Below, piece by piece: positions 41,986 through 53,292 of a DNA stretch of 64,000 bases; position 1 is the stretch's first letter, and every line of letters begins with the position of its first letter. This stretch comes from Diploptera punctata (Eukaryota; Arthropoda; Insecta; Blattodea; Blaberidae). The notes beneath the pieces are model-generated. The model worked only from the letters and a program-made list of their open reading frames with translations, was not told where the DNA came from and did not search any database. Location of the stretch: contig JASPKZ010010277.1 in the NCBI GenBank assembly GCA_030220185.1, positions 462,501 through 526,500 of the forward strand. Reading direction: 5' to 3'. The translations under genes were made by a program, and so were the position numbers.

Positions 41986-42720
41986 ATTTAGAAAAAAAAA
42001 AACATTTTATATGGGATGTGGAGCCGAAACCGAAGATTTAATATTAGAAGATAAAAAGGGGTATATTAGAGGATGTGTAGATTTGATTATGTGGGAGTAA
42101 AAGTAGATAAAAATGATAAACAAGAAAGTGATATTAAGAACAGAATAAATAAAGGTAGAGCAATAGCAGCAATGATGAATGGAGTCTTATGGAACAGACA
42201 TATAACCAGAAAAAATAAGTTACAAATATATAATTCATTAGTGAGAAGTACTGTCACATATGGAGCTGAAGTTTGGAAATTCAACAAAAACTTAGAACAA
42301 AAACTTATGTCGATGGAAATGGATTTCTTGAGGAGAGCAGCAAGATGTTCAAAGTTATAAAAAATAACAAATACCGTCATAGAGAAAAAATGAATATTAG
42401 TTATTCAATAGTAGATTGTATAAGATATAAGCAATTAAAATGGTATGAGAATGTACGACGAATGCAAGAAGAAAGATTGCCCAGGAAAATATTGGAATAG
42501 TGTCCACCTGGAAGAAGAAGGAAAGGAAGACCTCGAAACTCGTGGATGCAAGAAATAAGAACTGGAATGAGAACAAGAGGACTGGAGGACATGGATTGGA
42601 TGGATAGAAACGAGTGGAGAAAAAAACCTTTCGGCACAGAAAGATGTGTAAACATTAAAATTCTGTATATAAATAATAATATTATTAATAATAATAATTA
42701 TCATTACTATAACGTAATAG
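41985..42720 (+). mobile_element. LINE C, post-RT region
   Basis: Open 95-codon stretch: YVGVKVDKNDKQESDIKNRI, GVLWNRHITRKNKLQIYNSL, TVTYGAEVWKFNKN; then frameshift, SIVDCIRYKQLKWYENVRRM, EERLPRKILE-stop, GRRRKGRPRNSWMQEIRTG, GLEDMDWMDRNEWRKKPFGT-ERC and a 'taataataat' tail. Matches 12085-12435 closely. Confidence 0.85.
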
Positions 42721-43460
42721 ACCTACCGAAAGTCTGATTCTGTTATTATTGTACTTAACATAAAAGTGTTGGATATAAAAGAGTGACTTCTGTGATGTGA
42801 GGATTATTTAAGTATTAATTGAGTGGCAAAGTTACTTAGATAATATTGGGAACAGGAAAACAAAATTTGCCAGATATTCTAAAAAAATCAATTATTTCAA
42901 CAATAAATTAAGGAAGAAAATGTTTAATAATTAGTGTTAAATGAATATTAATCATTATAAATGTTCAGAAGGGCAACATAAATGTAGGAAGAAGCTACGT
43001 TTGATACCAAAAAGTAGTTATAAATTGGGTCCCAAATATTGAAACTATTTTGGGGATGAAAGAAGGAGGAAAGTAAAGAAAATAAAAATTAATTTTATCT
43101 GTGTAAGTAGATACGACGAGTTTGTGATAATTCTTGAATTTATTGATCTTACTTTGAAATATTTACACTGTATTTAAATAAAAAAAATATCTACAGACTA
43201 CATATTTTCGTTCGTATCATACATATAAGGGAAATAAAACATATCCTTCCTTTCGCATTATCACGTACACTTATACTATGGCCAGCCTAAGGAACACACT
43301 TGAGGAAAACAAATACAAGGGAAATCCCCGAAGCAGATGACTGCTGCAGTTAGTGCGATTCGTTCATGGTCTAAGCACAGTTCAGCGGAAGCAAAAAAAA
43401 AAAAAAAAATAGATATTGTAATAGATTAACAAAATTACGTATTTGAAGCTACATATGTAA
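42721..43460. other. No recognised feature
   Basis: AT-rich; no repeat of this window and no credible frame. A 17 bp A-run lies at ~43393-43410. Confidence 0.45.
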
Positions 43461-43464
43461 ACTA

Positions 43465-43572
43465 CAGTCAAAAGACTTTTGAGTGGTGTTTCTCTTGAGG
43501 CCAAAACAGGTCAACAAATGGCTTAAATTCGTGAATGTACTATGGTGATGATGAATATGATGACGATGATGT
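43465..43572 (+). mobile_element. LINE B extreme 3' end
   Basis: 'aggccaaaacaggtcaacaa', 'atggcttaaattcgtgaatg' and 'gatgatgaatatgatgacga' match the UTR and tail after the stop codon in the copies at 7743 and 33085. Confidence 0.55.
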
Positions 43573-43964
43573 ATTTAAAGCTACATATGTTAACTACAGT
43601 TGATCAGAATACAGTATATATCTACATGTTGGAGAGTAACTAAAAATTCACATTTTTTTGAAACTGAACGACTCTTGAGAGGAAGTTGAATGTCAGTTAG
43701 AAATATGGCGGAAGTCGAATAGTTAATGTTCACTTATCACGGTGATAAAATGTGTGATCAAAATTATAAAAAGCACTCTAATGGGAAATTGTTAAAGAGT
43801 GATGAAAAACAGATGGTGTTAAATGTATTTAGTAATTTTATGGAGCATAATCTTAGCATTAGTTTTCGGCTTTGTACCGGAGCTCGGTGGTAGGCAAGAG
43901 ATCTCAGGGTTATGAACTCTTTATAAGCAAAAGAACAACGTATAAATGTACACTCAATTTTAAC

Positions 43965-44310
43965 GAATCCAAGAAACTGTTTATTTACGGAGAAATACAC
44001 TTTTGACAATACAGTTACAAAGTTTTATCTATGAGTGGAGTCGATGAAATACTTAGAGGTCCACGTGCTCGAATCAATATTTTCAAAGTCCAAATGCTTA
44101 ACGGACTATAACTTTAAATTTAACTATTTCTCGGACGAATCTAATATTTAAACTGAATCGGAGATCGCGGTGTGCAGATCTACGATGTTCCAACACTGAA
44201 CACAGAGTCACTGATAGTGATAGTGAGTTATATTGTATTTTGATATAAGTTCTCGCTTATAAAGGCGGTGGCTCCTCCCACTTTTCTCGAATCCACTCCT
44301 TACAATTGAA
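43965..44310 (+). repeat. Repeat S, copy 2
   Basis: 'gtttatttacggagaaatac', 'gagtggagtcgatgaaatac', 'aggtccacgtgctcg', 'tataaaggcggtggctcctc', 'ccactt...atccactcc' in the same order as 35760-36070. Confidence 0.55.
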
Positions 44311-45185
44311 TATATATTTATGTTAAAATAATATTATTTACTAGTATGTATAACATTTCTAAGAACTGGGTAAATTGGTTCTTTGATATTTAATAGATAA
44401 ATGTTTATCAGTTTCTTTGTAAACTGTCAATGTTAAGAGATTATCTTTTCTAGAGGTGAATGAATGTCTTTTGTTGTCTGTACTAGCCAGGTAGAAATTC
44501 TTTATCATCATTCCTTTGAATTGCTTAGTAGCGTTAATTGGTTTCTAAGAATTGGTCAATAGATTTTTAATATTTTTAATAGATAACTAATGCTATCTTT
44601 TCTTAAATAATGAATATTTCTTATTAGTTGTATAGCCTGCTAATTGGAATTAGTTATATTCTTTTGACAATACCCTTTTTTGTGTTCCTATATTATTTGT
44701 AACTTGGGTAGTAGGTAGAGTTCTGACAATACCTCTTTATTCCATTATTTGTCATTTGTATAGTAGGTAGCGTTTTACAGTATTTTATTCTAGACAAATG
44801 TACGTGGAATTTTTACCTGGATATATTTCTACTTTTCCACATACATATTTCATAGCGATATTAGTAATATATTCTGTTTTCATTATTTATAGATTTATTT
44901 AATTTTAATAACAATTTAATATATTTCGGAACATTTTAGTTTCAGATCCATGCATATTAAAGTTGTATCTTAGTTTATATGTCTCCTATCATATTAATCG
45001 CTACAGCTTGTAAGAAAAATCTGATTTTGAGGTCGCTTGTATTTTTACACGTGCTGAGCGGTGTAATACATTCGAAGTTAAATGTCAAAGAGTGTCTCTT
45101 GGGCTGGACAGACAATAGAAAAGTATTCCGTCGTTTATTACGTTTAGAATATAAGAACAATTATCAGAACTGCGGTCTAGAGATT
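44311..45185. other. No recognised feature
   Basis: AT-rich with several local near-repeats ('tagtaggtagagttctgaca' / 'tagtaggtagcgttttacag'; 'attggtttctaagaattggt' / 'aactgggtaaattggttctt'). These suggest an old tandem duplication. No family assigned. Confidence 0.4.
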
Positions 45186-45189
45186 ATGT

Positions 45190-45500
45190 TCCTTGACTCT
45201 AGTCCCTAGGATTGCAGGTTCAAACCCGGCCGGGTTGATGGATTTTTCAGGATGGAAAATTCCAAAGGACAAGTCCTCTGGGAGGGACCTTCAGCCATGG
45301 GTCCCGAGTCTGAAGATTTTCGGGCTCGTAAAAAGAACCTCAAGCCTGAAAGCTAAATTTAATCGATCTTCCTCCATCCAATTAATATATCAGTTTCCTA
45401 CTAGATAATTCATCGAAAATACGTTCTAACTATACGTCACTCGCTGATATCGATAGGGAAATAAGCTTACCTAAATTAATCTGGTAAAAAAGTAATACTA
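45190..45500 (+). repeat. SINE F, copy 6
   Basis: 'gattgcaggttcaaacccgg', 'ccgggttgatggatttttca', 'gacaagtcctctgggaggga', 'ccatgggtcccgagtctgaa', 'agaacctcaagcctgaaagc' and the 3' half to 'cctaaattaatctggtaaaa'. The A-box part is degraded ('tctagtccctag'). Confidence 0.78.
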
Positions 45501-45831
45501 TGGGAGAATCTGTGTCCCAAGCTTGTGAATGGGGATCAATAAATCAAAAATAAACCATTCAATTAATTACTCAGAACAGAACACGAAGAATATTGGTACA
45601 TGAATACTCCGTATGATTTCAAAATCACTACGAGTACATATAGATTTTTAGCTTCGCGAAATACAATAACAGAAACTCCACGACAGTGCGATAACTTCTC
45701 CAGCACCTTGTGTTGCGCACATACTCTAGTTAAAAATGTACAGGCGTACATAACGCCATTGAAGGCTTTGTCTGGCATTTGATTGTGATAGTGCAAAAAA
45801 TATTTATAAAAATTGACCCTATATATTTTGA

Positions 45832-46364
45832 CTTACTTACTTACTCACTGGCACTATCGAACCCGTAGGTTCATGGCCGCGTGGACATAAACTCTACATA
45901 CATTCCTATCCTGAGCTAATGATTTCCAATCATTTCCTGTATAATCTACTTCACACAAATCATAGTTAATGTTATTCTCCCACCTCATTCTTGGTCTACC
46001 AACTGGGCGTTTCCCTCTGGTTTTCCTACAAGAAGCTTCCATGCGCGTCTTTCATTTCCCATACGCGCAACCTGTCCTGCCCATTGCAGTCTACGAGACT
46101 TAACTGTTCTTATTATATCTGGCTTCCTATAAAGACCATGTAGTTTATTGTTTAGTAGGCTTCTCCATTCACCTGTTTGTTCATTACTCTTTGGTCCAAA
46201 AATTTTCCTAAGTACTTTATTCTCAAATACTTGTAATCACCTTTCCTCCCTTAAAGTAAGAGTCCATGTTTCGCACCCATATAATATAACTGGTAGAATA
46301 ATAGTTTTATATATTTTCAGTTAACGTTTTTTGAAAGGAGTTGGGACATCAAAAGTATCTGCAT
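45832..46364 (-). mobile_element. LINE A with ~43 bp target duplication
   Basis: Antisense LINE A from the (ttac)n tail at 45832 through '...ctcactggcactatcgaacc', 'ggcgtttccctctggttttc' to 'ttgaaaggagttgggacatc'. The flanks 45789-45831 and 46365-46409 are imperfect repeats of each other ('tagtgcaaaaaatatttata' versus 'tagtgcgaaaatatttataa', then 'gaccct-tatat'), so they are a target-site duplication of unusual length. One frame of 62 codons survives (KRPVGRPRMRWENNINYDLC). Confidence 0.88.
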
Positions 46365-46587
46365 TAGTGCGAAAATATTTATAAAAATTTGACCCTGTAT
46401 ATATTTAGACATAAAACTGATTTACTTCATTGCGTATAAAAGCGTATGTTTGGCAATGTGGTATTGTGATATTGCCGGACATTGGCAACTTTTAAAAGAA
46501 ATCTAAATGTATATTTGCTGTAACCTCGACTTCGTCATTACCCAGTGTAAGGTATATTAATTGGTATTTCTCGTATAATTTATCATA

Positions 46588-47077
46588 TTTATACTATTAT
46601 TATTATTATTATTATTATTCTACCAGTTATATTATATGGGTGCGAAACATGGACTCTTACTTTAAGGGAGGAAAGGAGATTACAAATATTTGAGAATAAA
46701 GTACTTAGGAAAATTCTTGGACCAAAGAGAGATGAACAGACAGGTGAATGGAGAAGACTAAATAACAATGAACTACATGGTCTTTATAGGAAGCCAGATA
46801 TAATAAGAACAGTTAAGTCTCGTAAACTGCAATGGGCAGGACATCTTACGCGTATGGGAAATGAAAGACTTGCATGGAAGCTTCTTGTAGGAAAACCAGA
46901 AGGAAAACGCCCAGTTGGTAGACCAAGAATGAGATGGGAGAATAAAATTAACTATGATTTGAGGGAAGTAGATTATACAGGGAATGATTGGAAAACATTA
47001 GCTCAGGATAGGGATGTAAGGAGAGGTTATGTCCCCGCGGCCATGAACTTACGGGTTCGATAGTGCCAGTAAGTAAG

Positions 47078-47126
<49 letters not shown>
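46588..47126. repeat. (ATT)n tracts flanking LINE A
   Basis: (ATT)n at 46588-46615 and 47082-47126 bracket the sense LINE A. The second follows the (taag)n tail directly. Confidence 0.85.
46615..47081 (+). mobile_element. LINE A, best-preserved 3' end
   Basis: Sense copy: '...accagttatattatatgggt', 'ttagggaggaaaggagatta'-type, FENKVLRKILGPKRDEQTGE, LHGLYRKPDIIRTVKSRKLQ, WAGHLTRMGNERLAWKLLVG, KPEGKRPVGRPRMRWENKIN, DWKTLAQDRDVRRGYVPAAM-NLRVR-stop and (agta)n. It is open over nearly the whole length. It ends in the (ATT)n tract at 47082-47126 and starts at another (46588-46615). Confidence 0.88.
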
Positions 47127-47229
47127 CGTAAGTATTATTATTGTTTATATCATATAAAATGTTGTTTGTACATGAGATTTACGTTGCTCATTTAATGTAT
47201 CTTAACTGTTTATATAGATAATGGAATTT

Positions 47230-47640
47230 ATTGCCTTTTTTCAGAATAAAGAAAATACATATGCATTTACATTGCGCACGGGCCTGCTTGGCCGTACGTG
47301 CATTATTTTTCCATGAATACAAAAATAAAACTAATAATATAAACAAATACCTACAAATACACCTGTATCAAAAAACAATAACAGGCTACATATATGTAAA
47401 ATCTATGTCTACACTAAATCACAATAATACATATCTACATTCATCCACATTCCGTACATTAATATTAAAAAAAATGCTAGAAAACAAATTAGAAAAAAAA
47501 ACACACACACATACACCCACACACCCCCACACATATACACACCGCACGCTCATACCCCCCCTCCCCCGTCCCTGCAGACATTAAATGCACTATCAGACTA
47601 TTCAACTTATCAGACCTACTTATTATATAACATGATTAAA
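47230..47640 (-). repeat. Inverted relative of 51540-51960
   Basis: The minus strand from 47640 to 47250 carries a TG-rich block, 'tattcatggaaaaataatgc', 'acgtacggccaagcaggccc', 'gtgcgcaatgtaaatgcata'. 51870-51945 reads 'tattcatggaacagaatgtg', 'gtcttatggccaaacaggtc', 'cgtgcgcaatgtaaatgata'. Probably LINE P-type UTR. Confidence 0.5.
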
Positions 47641-47799
47641 GATCGAAAACAAAGACCATATTGAGATTCTTCTTATTGTTAATACATATATCCTTAATCT
47701 ACAATTTTGTTATATCTCAATTTTCTTACTGTACCCAAAAATCTGCATGTTTTTGATTCACTCTCGATCCGTCCTAAAAGATCCCAACACGCCACTCTC

Positions 47800-47926
47800 C
47801 CTCGATCCGACCTGAGAAATCTCATTAGTGTATACCTATATTTGTCAAATATTTAATGTATTTGTGCTGGTTGAGTGGAAGAGAAGGCCTTATGGCCTTA
47901 ACTCTGCCTGAATAAATAAAAAATTA

Positions 47927-47979
<53 letters not shown>

Positions 47980-47985
47980 GTTGTG
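47800..47985 (+). mobile_element. LINE P extreme 3' end with (ATT)n tail
   Basis: 'gtgctggttgagtggaagag', 'aaggccttatggccttaact', 'ctgcctgaataaataaaaaa', then (ATT)n. The palindromic 'aaggcc-tatggcctt' is the family mark. Confidence 0.7.
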
Positions 47986-48407
47986 GACTCAATCCATCCT
48001 ATAACAATCTTCTGTAGATATTCTGCTACGAGGAATGCAGAACAGGATTTGTCTTGTAATTCGTGTTCTCTCCAATATTGTAACGTTTATCTACCAGTAT
48101 TGTCTCAGTGAATCTAAGTATATGACTATAGAATCTGTATACTGTGATATTCGATCAATTTAAAATATCCCCATTCCTTTTATAATTCTATCTGGTGTAA
48201 AGTGCTGTTTTTCTCATAAATCATGTTTCTGTTCCTGTGATTCTTGATATATTCAATAAATTGTTGCCCGAAGCTTCAAGTTCATAAGTTTGCATGGGAA
48301 GGAGTTTGTGTATTTTCAACATGATCTCCTTCTATATTTAACAGAAAAATGTACTCCATTTAGTGCGGTTCCATTCCTATTATGCTGCCCCTAATTTCAA
48401 TTAAATT
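47986..48407. other. No recognised feature
   Basis: No frame or repeat assigned between the LINE P tail and SINE X copy 10. Confidence 0.45.
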
Positions 48408-48420
48408 ATACAAGAAAATA

Positions 48421-48732
48421 GTTCACCGCTGTGGTCTCGAGGTAGCCTGCTGCCTTGTCACGCAGCGGGCCCGGGTTCGATCCCCGGTCGGGGCAGGTTT
48501 TCTGGGTGAGTGTTTTATCGGGGTTTTTCCTCACCTGTGAGACAAATGTCAGGAAAACGTTAAGACCCAAATGGTCCCCGAAATCATTTGGCCAGCATCA
48601 TCATCCTTCACTGGTGTGGAAAGCAACGGGAAGCTACCAAACCTACAATTCCCTAGTAAAGCTGCAAGCATAGCATGAAAATGCTATGATTGCAGTAAAG
48701 GACCTGCCTTTGGGCAGAATTACTATGGATGG
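48421..48732 (+). repeat. SINE X, copy 10, with 13 bp target duplication
   Basis: Full-length sense copy with intact A and B boxes ('gtggtctcgaggtagcctgc', 'gggttcgatccccggtcgg') and terminal 'gcagaattactatggatgg'. Flanks carry 'atacaagaaaata' at 48408-48420 and again at 48733-48745. Confidence 0.92.
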
Positions 48733-48745
48733 ATACAAGAAAATA

Positions 48746-49072
48746 CAACGAATAGCGGTACCATACACGAATATTTCTAGAACATTATTTTGATATAATT
48801 TTTGCATATTTAAATCTAAAAATATTTCATATTATTCCATAAGCTTTGAGATATACAAGTCACAATTAAAGTGGGAGAACACTTTTTAACAGAAGTTGAA
48901 AGATCTGACTCCAGTTAATAGCGAAACACAAATTTGTAGTATCAGGTATTTAAATTTATCGGACTGCAGTGAAAATGAAACCATGTATAACTGTAAATTA
49001 TTAATGTATATTGTACAATTATATAACTTACATATTTAAGTAATTTTCACTAGTTAGTTTTCGATTTTTTAT
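48746..49072. other. No recognised feature
   Basis: AT-rich sequence with no assignable element. Confidence 0.45.
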
Positions 49073-49889
49073 CTAAAACTAGTTAGAACCCGATGTGTGC
49101 TGCTACTCCTAAATAAATGTTAATGTGTTTTACCACCAACCGTGCGCTACTATACTTGCCCGGGAATCTGCTTATACCGATCTTGTTGACATCAATGAAA
49201 GACAAAAATCGTTATTGTGAGTTATCAGTAGAAGATAAATATATGCTGTCGCGGACTTTTTGTGGAGTTGTTTGAGATATTCAATTCTGTGTACATTAGT
49301 TTGGTATACTTGTTATAGTTTAGGCAGCGTAAGCGTCAAAATAGGGACTTCATTTCACGTTTTTCGCTACAAAGGGTGATGTTTAGGGGTCAAGGGGTTG
49401 AGTATTACAACTCTCTTATAGTCTATGTTTATCCCTGGAATCTCCTGAACATTTTTCAAAAAGCTCCATCTCAACCGGATGAACGGTATGGCCGAGCACG
49501 CTTGCCCAGGAATCTACTTATCCCGATATTCTTGGCTTGATTGAGAGACAAAAAAAGGTTATTGTGAGTTATCCATAAAAGATAAACATATGCTTTCGCG
49601 GACTTTTTTGTAGAGTTGTTTGAGATATTCAATTCTGTGTACATTAATTTGGTGTATGTGTTATGGTTTAGGCAGCGTAAGCCATTTAAGCGTCAAAGTA
49701 GGGACTTTATTTCACGTTTTTCGCTAAAAAGGGTGATGTTTATGGGAGAAGGGGTTGAACATCACAACTCTCTTATACCCTGTGTTCATCCTGAGAATCT
49801 CCTGAACATTTTGCAAAAAGTCCCATCACAATCGGATCATAAAGTATAAAGTACGAACAAACAAACAAACATTTGTATATATTAGACAC
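49073..49889 (-). mobile_element. Helitron-like repeat L, copy 2
   Basis: On the minus strand it starts TCTAATATATACAAATG, then (tttg)n and 'cgtactttatgatccgattg', and ends '...gcagcacacatcgggttcta' ACTAGT. Inside are two ~360 bp units each with 'gtcgcggactttt-tg', 'tgagatattcaattctgtgt', 'tttaggcagcgtaag' and 'gggtgatgttta'. Ends (TC...CTAGT) fit a non-autonomous Helitron; no helicase gene. Confidence 0.5.
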
Positions 49890-50884
49890 TAGTTAGTACC
49901 CGGTGTGCGCTGCTACACCTAAATAAGTTATTAATGTGTTTTTGCATTTAGTTGAATAAGTAAAAGGAAAAATAAATATAAATTTATATAGTTATTTTTA
50001 GATACCCCGTGCTGATTACCCGGCATTGCCCGGGAATCTACGCATCCCGATGTTCTTGACATAAATGAGCTGAAAGACAAAATTCGTTATTTTGAGTTAT
50101 CCATAAAAGAATACCCGCCATGCACTGCTATGCTTGCCCGGGAATCAACTTATCCCGATCTTCTTGTTATCAATGAAAGACAAAAATGGTTATTGTGAGT
50201 TATCCTTAAAAAAATTAACATATGCTGTCGTGGACTTTTCTGTTGCGTTTTTTTGAGATATTCAAATCTGTATACAATAATTTCGTGTATTTGTTATGGT
50301 TTAGACAGCATAAGGCATTTAAAATTACAAAAAGCTACTTTTTTCACGTTTTTTCACTACAAAAGGTGATTTTTGAGGGTGAAGAGCTTGAGCATTAAAA
50401 CTCTCTTATAACCTACAACCTTTCTGGGAAAATCCTGAACATTTTGAAAAAAAAAAACCCTATGACAATCGGATGAATGGTATGACAGCACATGCTTGCC
50501 CGAAATCTTCTTATTCCGATCTCCTTGGCATCAATGAAAGACAAAAATGGCTATTGAGTGTTATGTGTAAAAGATAAAGATATGCTGTCCGGGACTTTTT
50601 TGTAAAGCTTTTTGAAATATTCAATTCTGTCCACATTGATTTTGTGTATTTGTTATTGTTTAGGCAGCGTAAGCCTTTTAAGAGTAAAGAAGGGACTTTT
50701 TCACGTTTTTCACTACAAAGGATGTTTTTTAAGGGTGTGGGAGTTGAGTAACTCAACTTGCTTATAGCCTATGTTCATCCCGAGAATTTCCTGAACATTT
50801 TTTCAGAACAAACCCATCACAATCGGATCAACTGTATGGTTGCGCATAAAGTACGAACAAACAAACCAACAAACATTAATTATA
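49890..50884 (-). mobile_element. Helitron-like repeat L, copy 3, head-to-tail with copy 2
   Basis: Its 3' terminus (plus strand 'actagttagtacccggtgtg') abuts the TC start of copy 2 at 49889. Internal units at 50110-50490 and 50490-50840 repeat the same blocks. The hairpin-capable 'gattacccggcattgcccgg' at ~50010 is typical of the family's 3' region. Confidence 0.5.
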
Positions 50885-50888
50885 TATA

Positions 50889-51234
50889 TCCATAGTAATT
50901 CTGCCCGAAGGCAGGTCCTTCACTGCAATCATAGCATTTTCATGCTCTGCTTGTAGCTTTACTAGGGAATTGTAGGTGTGGTAGCTTCCCGTTGCTTTCC
51001 ACACCTGTGAAGGATGATGATGAAAATGGTGATAATGATAAGGATGATGGTGATGATGATGGCCATATGATTTCGGGGACCGTTTGGGCCTTAAAATTGT
51101 CCTGACATTTGTCTTACAGGTGAGGAAAAACCCCTATAAAAACATCACCCAGAAAAACTGCCCCGACCGGGGATCGAACCCGGGCCCGCTGCGTGACAAG
51201 GCAGCACGCTACCTCGAGACCACAGCGGTGGACT
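50889..51234 (-). repeat. SINE X, copy 11
   Basis: Full antisense copy from 'ccatagtaattctgcccgaa' to 'gagaccacagcggtggac', flanked on both sides by 'tatatata'. The B box complement 'ggggatcgaacccg' is perfect. Confidence 0.88.
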
Positions 51235-51535
51235 ATATATATAAGATTAAATAAATTAACTTATACATCTTGTAGGATACATCACCAATGAAGTATTACA
51301 AAACACAAATTCCGTAGTACAAATGGACAAACGCCGCAACTAAGCAACATCTGAAGTGCATATGCTTTGCAGACCTGACCACACATCAAGCCACGTAAAT
51401 TAAGAAACATTGGAGATCAATGAGGGAATATGTATTAGTAATGATAAGAACTTCGATATAGTATTCGCTTCCTACCTTCAATTGTATTATAAAATAAGTA
51501 GTCTTATTTGAATAGTTTTCTAGTGAAATTGCTGT
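51235..51535. other. No recognised feature
   Basis: No assignable element; the 3' neighbour is TG-rich. Confidence 0.45.
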
Positions 51536-51539
51536 CTGC

Positions 51540-52049
51540 GGAGGTGGTTTGCGTGTGTGAGTGGGTGTGTATATGGGTGTGGGTGTGTCTGTGTGGGTTG
51601 TTTTTTTATTCTGTTCTGTAGCAATTTTTTTATTATTGTACAAAGTGAGAGATTTTTAAAATATGTTTATATCTATACAAATGGTCTTTATAAGTATGAG
51701 TATGTGTATTATTGTGTTTGTACTGTAGACATAGACTTAGTATGCATTGTTTTCATGCCTTCTTTTATTCATTATGTATGTATTGTAATATTTTAACATT
51801 TTATTGCATAACCTCACCGATGCTTTACAATTCATTTTAGAAGTCTTGAATGTATGTTTTTGTTTATATATGCGAATATTTTTTATTCATGGAACAGAAT
51901 GTGGTCTTATGGCCAAACAGGTCCGTGCGCAATGTAAATGATAATTACTTATTATCTTTGCTTTAATCTAATTTGATATAGACAGAATCTATCCCTGGTT
52001 GAGTGGCAGACAAGGCTTTAAGGCCTTAACTCCGCCAGGTAAAATAAGC

Positions 52050-52128
<79 letters not shown>

Positions 52129-52145
52129 ATTATTATTATTATTAT
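51540..52145 (+). mobile_element. LINE P 3' UTR with (ATT)n tail
   Basis: TG-rich block 51540-51600, UTR, 'cctggttgagtggcagacaa', 'ggctttaaggccttaactcc', 'gccaggtaaaataagc', then (ATT)n of ~100 bp with one 'taatta' break. Longest LINE P UTR in the window. Confidence 0.7.
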
Positions 52146-52149
52146 AAAG

Positions 52150-52448
52150 TAAAAAGTTTTCCACTAGAGGCCTCAGGAGGCCCCTGGGGTAGTGGGAGGT
52201 TAAGGCTCCCACTTTTTCTGGACAATCAGCACTTGATGTCAGCCGGGTTGTCAGCCCTGCGTGACGACCGCCTTTACCCCAGAACAAGCGTCTGGTACTT
52301 ATTTTCGTTAGAGGCTGAGTCGACCCCAGGGCCATAGAGTCGCCAGAAGGTTTGGGTCAGTTTAAAAATCCTGATCCCACCGGGACTTGAACCCTCGACT
52401 TTCCGGCTTGTAGCGCAGTGCCTCAACCACTACGCTACGGCGTGCCCC
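52150..52448 (-). repeat. tRNA-derived SINE H, copy 1
   Basis: Antisense copy ending in the head 'gtagcgcagtgcctcaacca', 'ctacgctacggcgtgccccc'. 'ccaccgggacttgaaccctc' is the B-box complement. It is inserted between the (ATT)n tail of LINE P and a (TAA)n tract. Confidence 0.8.
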
Positions 52449-52449
52449 C

Positions 52450-52545
<96 letters not shown>

Positions 52546-52631
52546 TATTATTATTATTATTATTATTATTGTTATTATTATTATTAATATTAATATTATT
52601 ATTAATATTATTATTATTATTATTATTATTA

Positions 52632-52718
<87 letters not shown>

Positions 52719-52722
52719 AGTT
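52449..52722. repeat. (TAA)n-(TTA)n palindromic microsatellite, ~270 bp
   Basis: About 30 TAA units turn at ~52545 into about 55 TTA units, which makes the tract self-complementary over nearly 100 bp. Poly-isoleucine and poly-leucine frames are artefacts. Confidence 0.92.
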
Positions 52723-52796
52723 GCCATGATCGGGGTTCGTGAATATCTAACGGTACAAAAACCGTAATCCTGAGCATCACTTCCTTCAAATATAAA

Positions 52797-52895
52797 CTAG
52801 TAGTAGTAGGACTTTATTAGACAAAAAGTAAGATATTTACAATATTATTTACAAATATGGGTCGCACGGGCAGTAAGCCGTACGTGCTGAAACTA
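52797..52895 (-). mobile_element. LINE D 3' end, short antisense copy
   Basis: 'tagtagtagtaggactttat' (tail), 'agacaaaaagtaagatattt', 'caatattatttacaaatatg', 'ggtcgcacgggcagtaagcc', 'gtacgtgctg' matches 61340-61445. The mariner-type TIR starts a few bases further on. Confidence 0.8.
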
Positions 52896-53073
52896 AATAA
52901 AGTACACCGTGTCCCATTCAAACCTCCCACATTTTAATTAATCATAACTTTCAAAGTATGTGGAATTATGCAATGAGGTTGATATGAAAAGAAAGCGCAA
53001 CTCCAAGAAGATTGTTTTCATTGTTCAAGTTAATTCATCTGTCGCATGTTGGACAATAATGACATAAAACAAA

Positions 53074-53292
53074 ATGGCGACTCCTCAGCAACGAGCAGAA
53101 ACGGTTTTCTGGTATGCAGAGACGAAGTCAATAATTACAGTGCAAAGAAATTACCGGAGAGAATATATGGAAATACACCTGATGAGAAGACCATTAAGGC
53201 ATGCCTTGAAAAGTTTCTGGTGACTGGAAGCGTTATAAAAGAATTATGACGTGCTCGTACACGTGTTTCAGAAGAAAAGATTGAAGAAAAAT
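53074..53292 (+). pseudogene. DUF4817-type transposase N-terminus
   Basis: Starts MATPQQRAETVFWYAETKSI, then ITVQRNYRREY; after a one-base frameshift at ~53170 it continues GNTPDEKTIKACLEKFLVTG, SVIKEL-stop and RARTRVSEEKIEE. This is the helix-turn-helix DNA-binding head (QQR...WFAETKS...VQR.FRREYG..PP) of mariner-related transposases. It binds the TIRs in active elements; catalytic residues are absent here. Confidence 0.8.
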
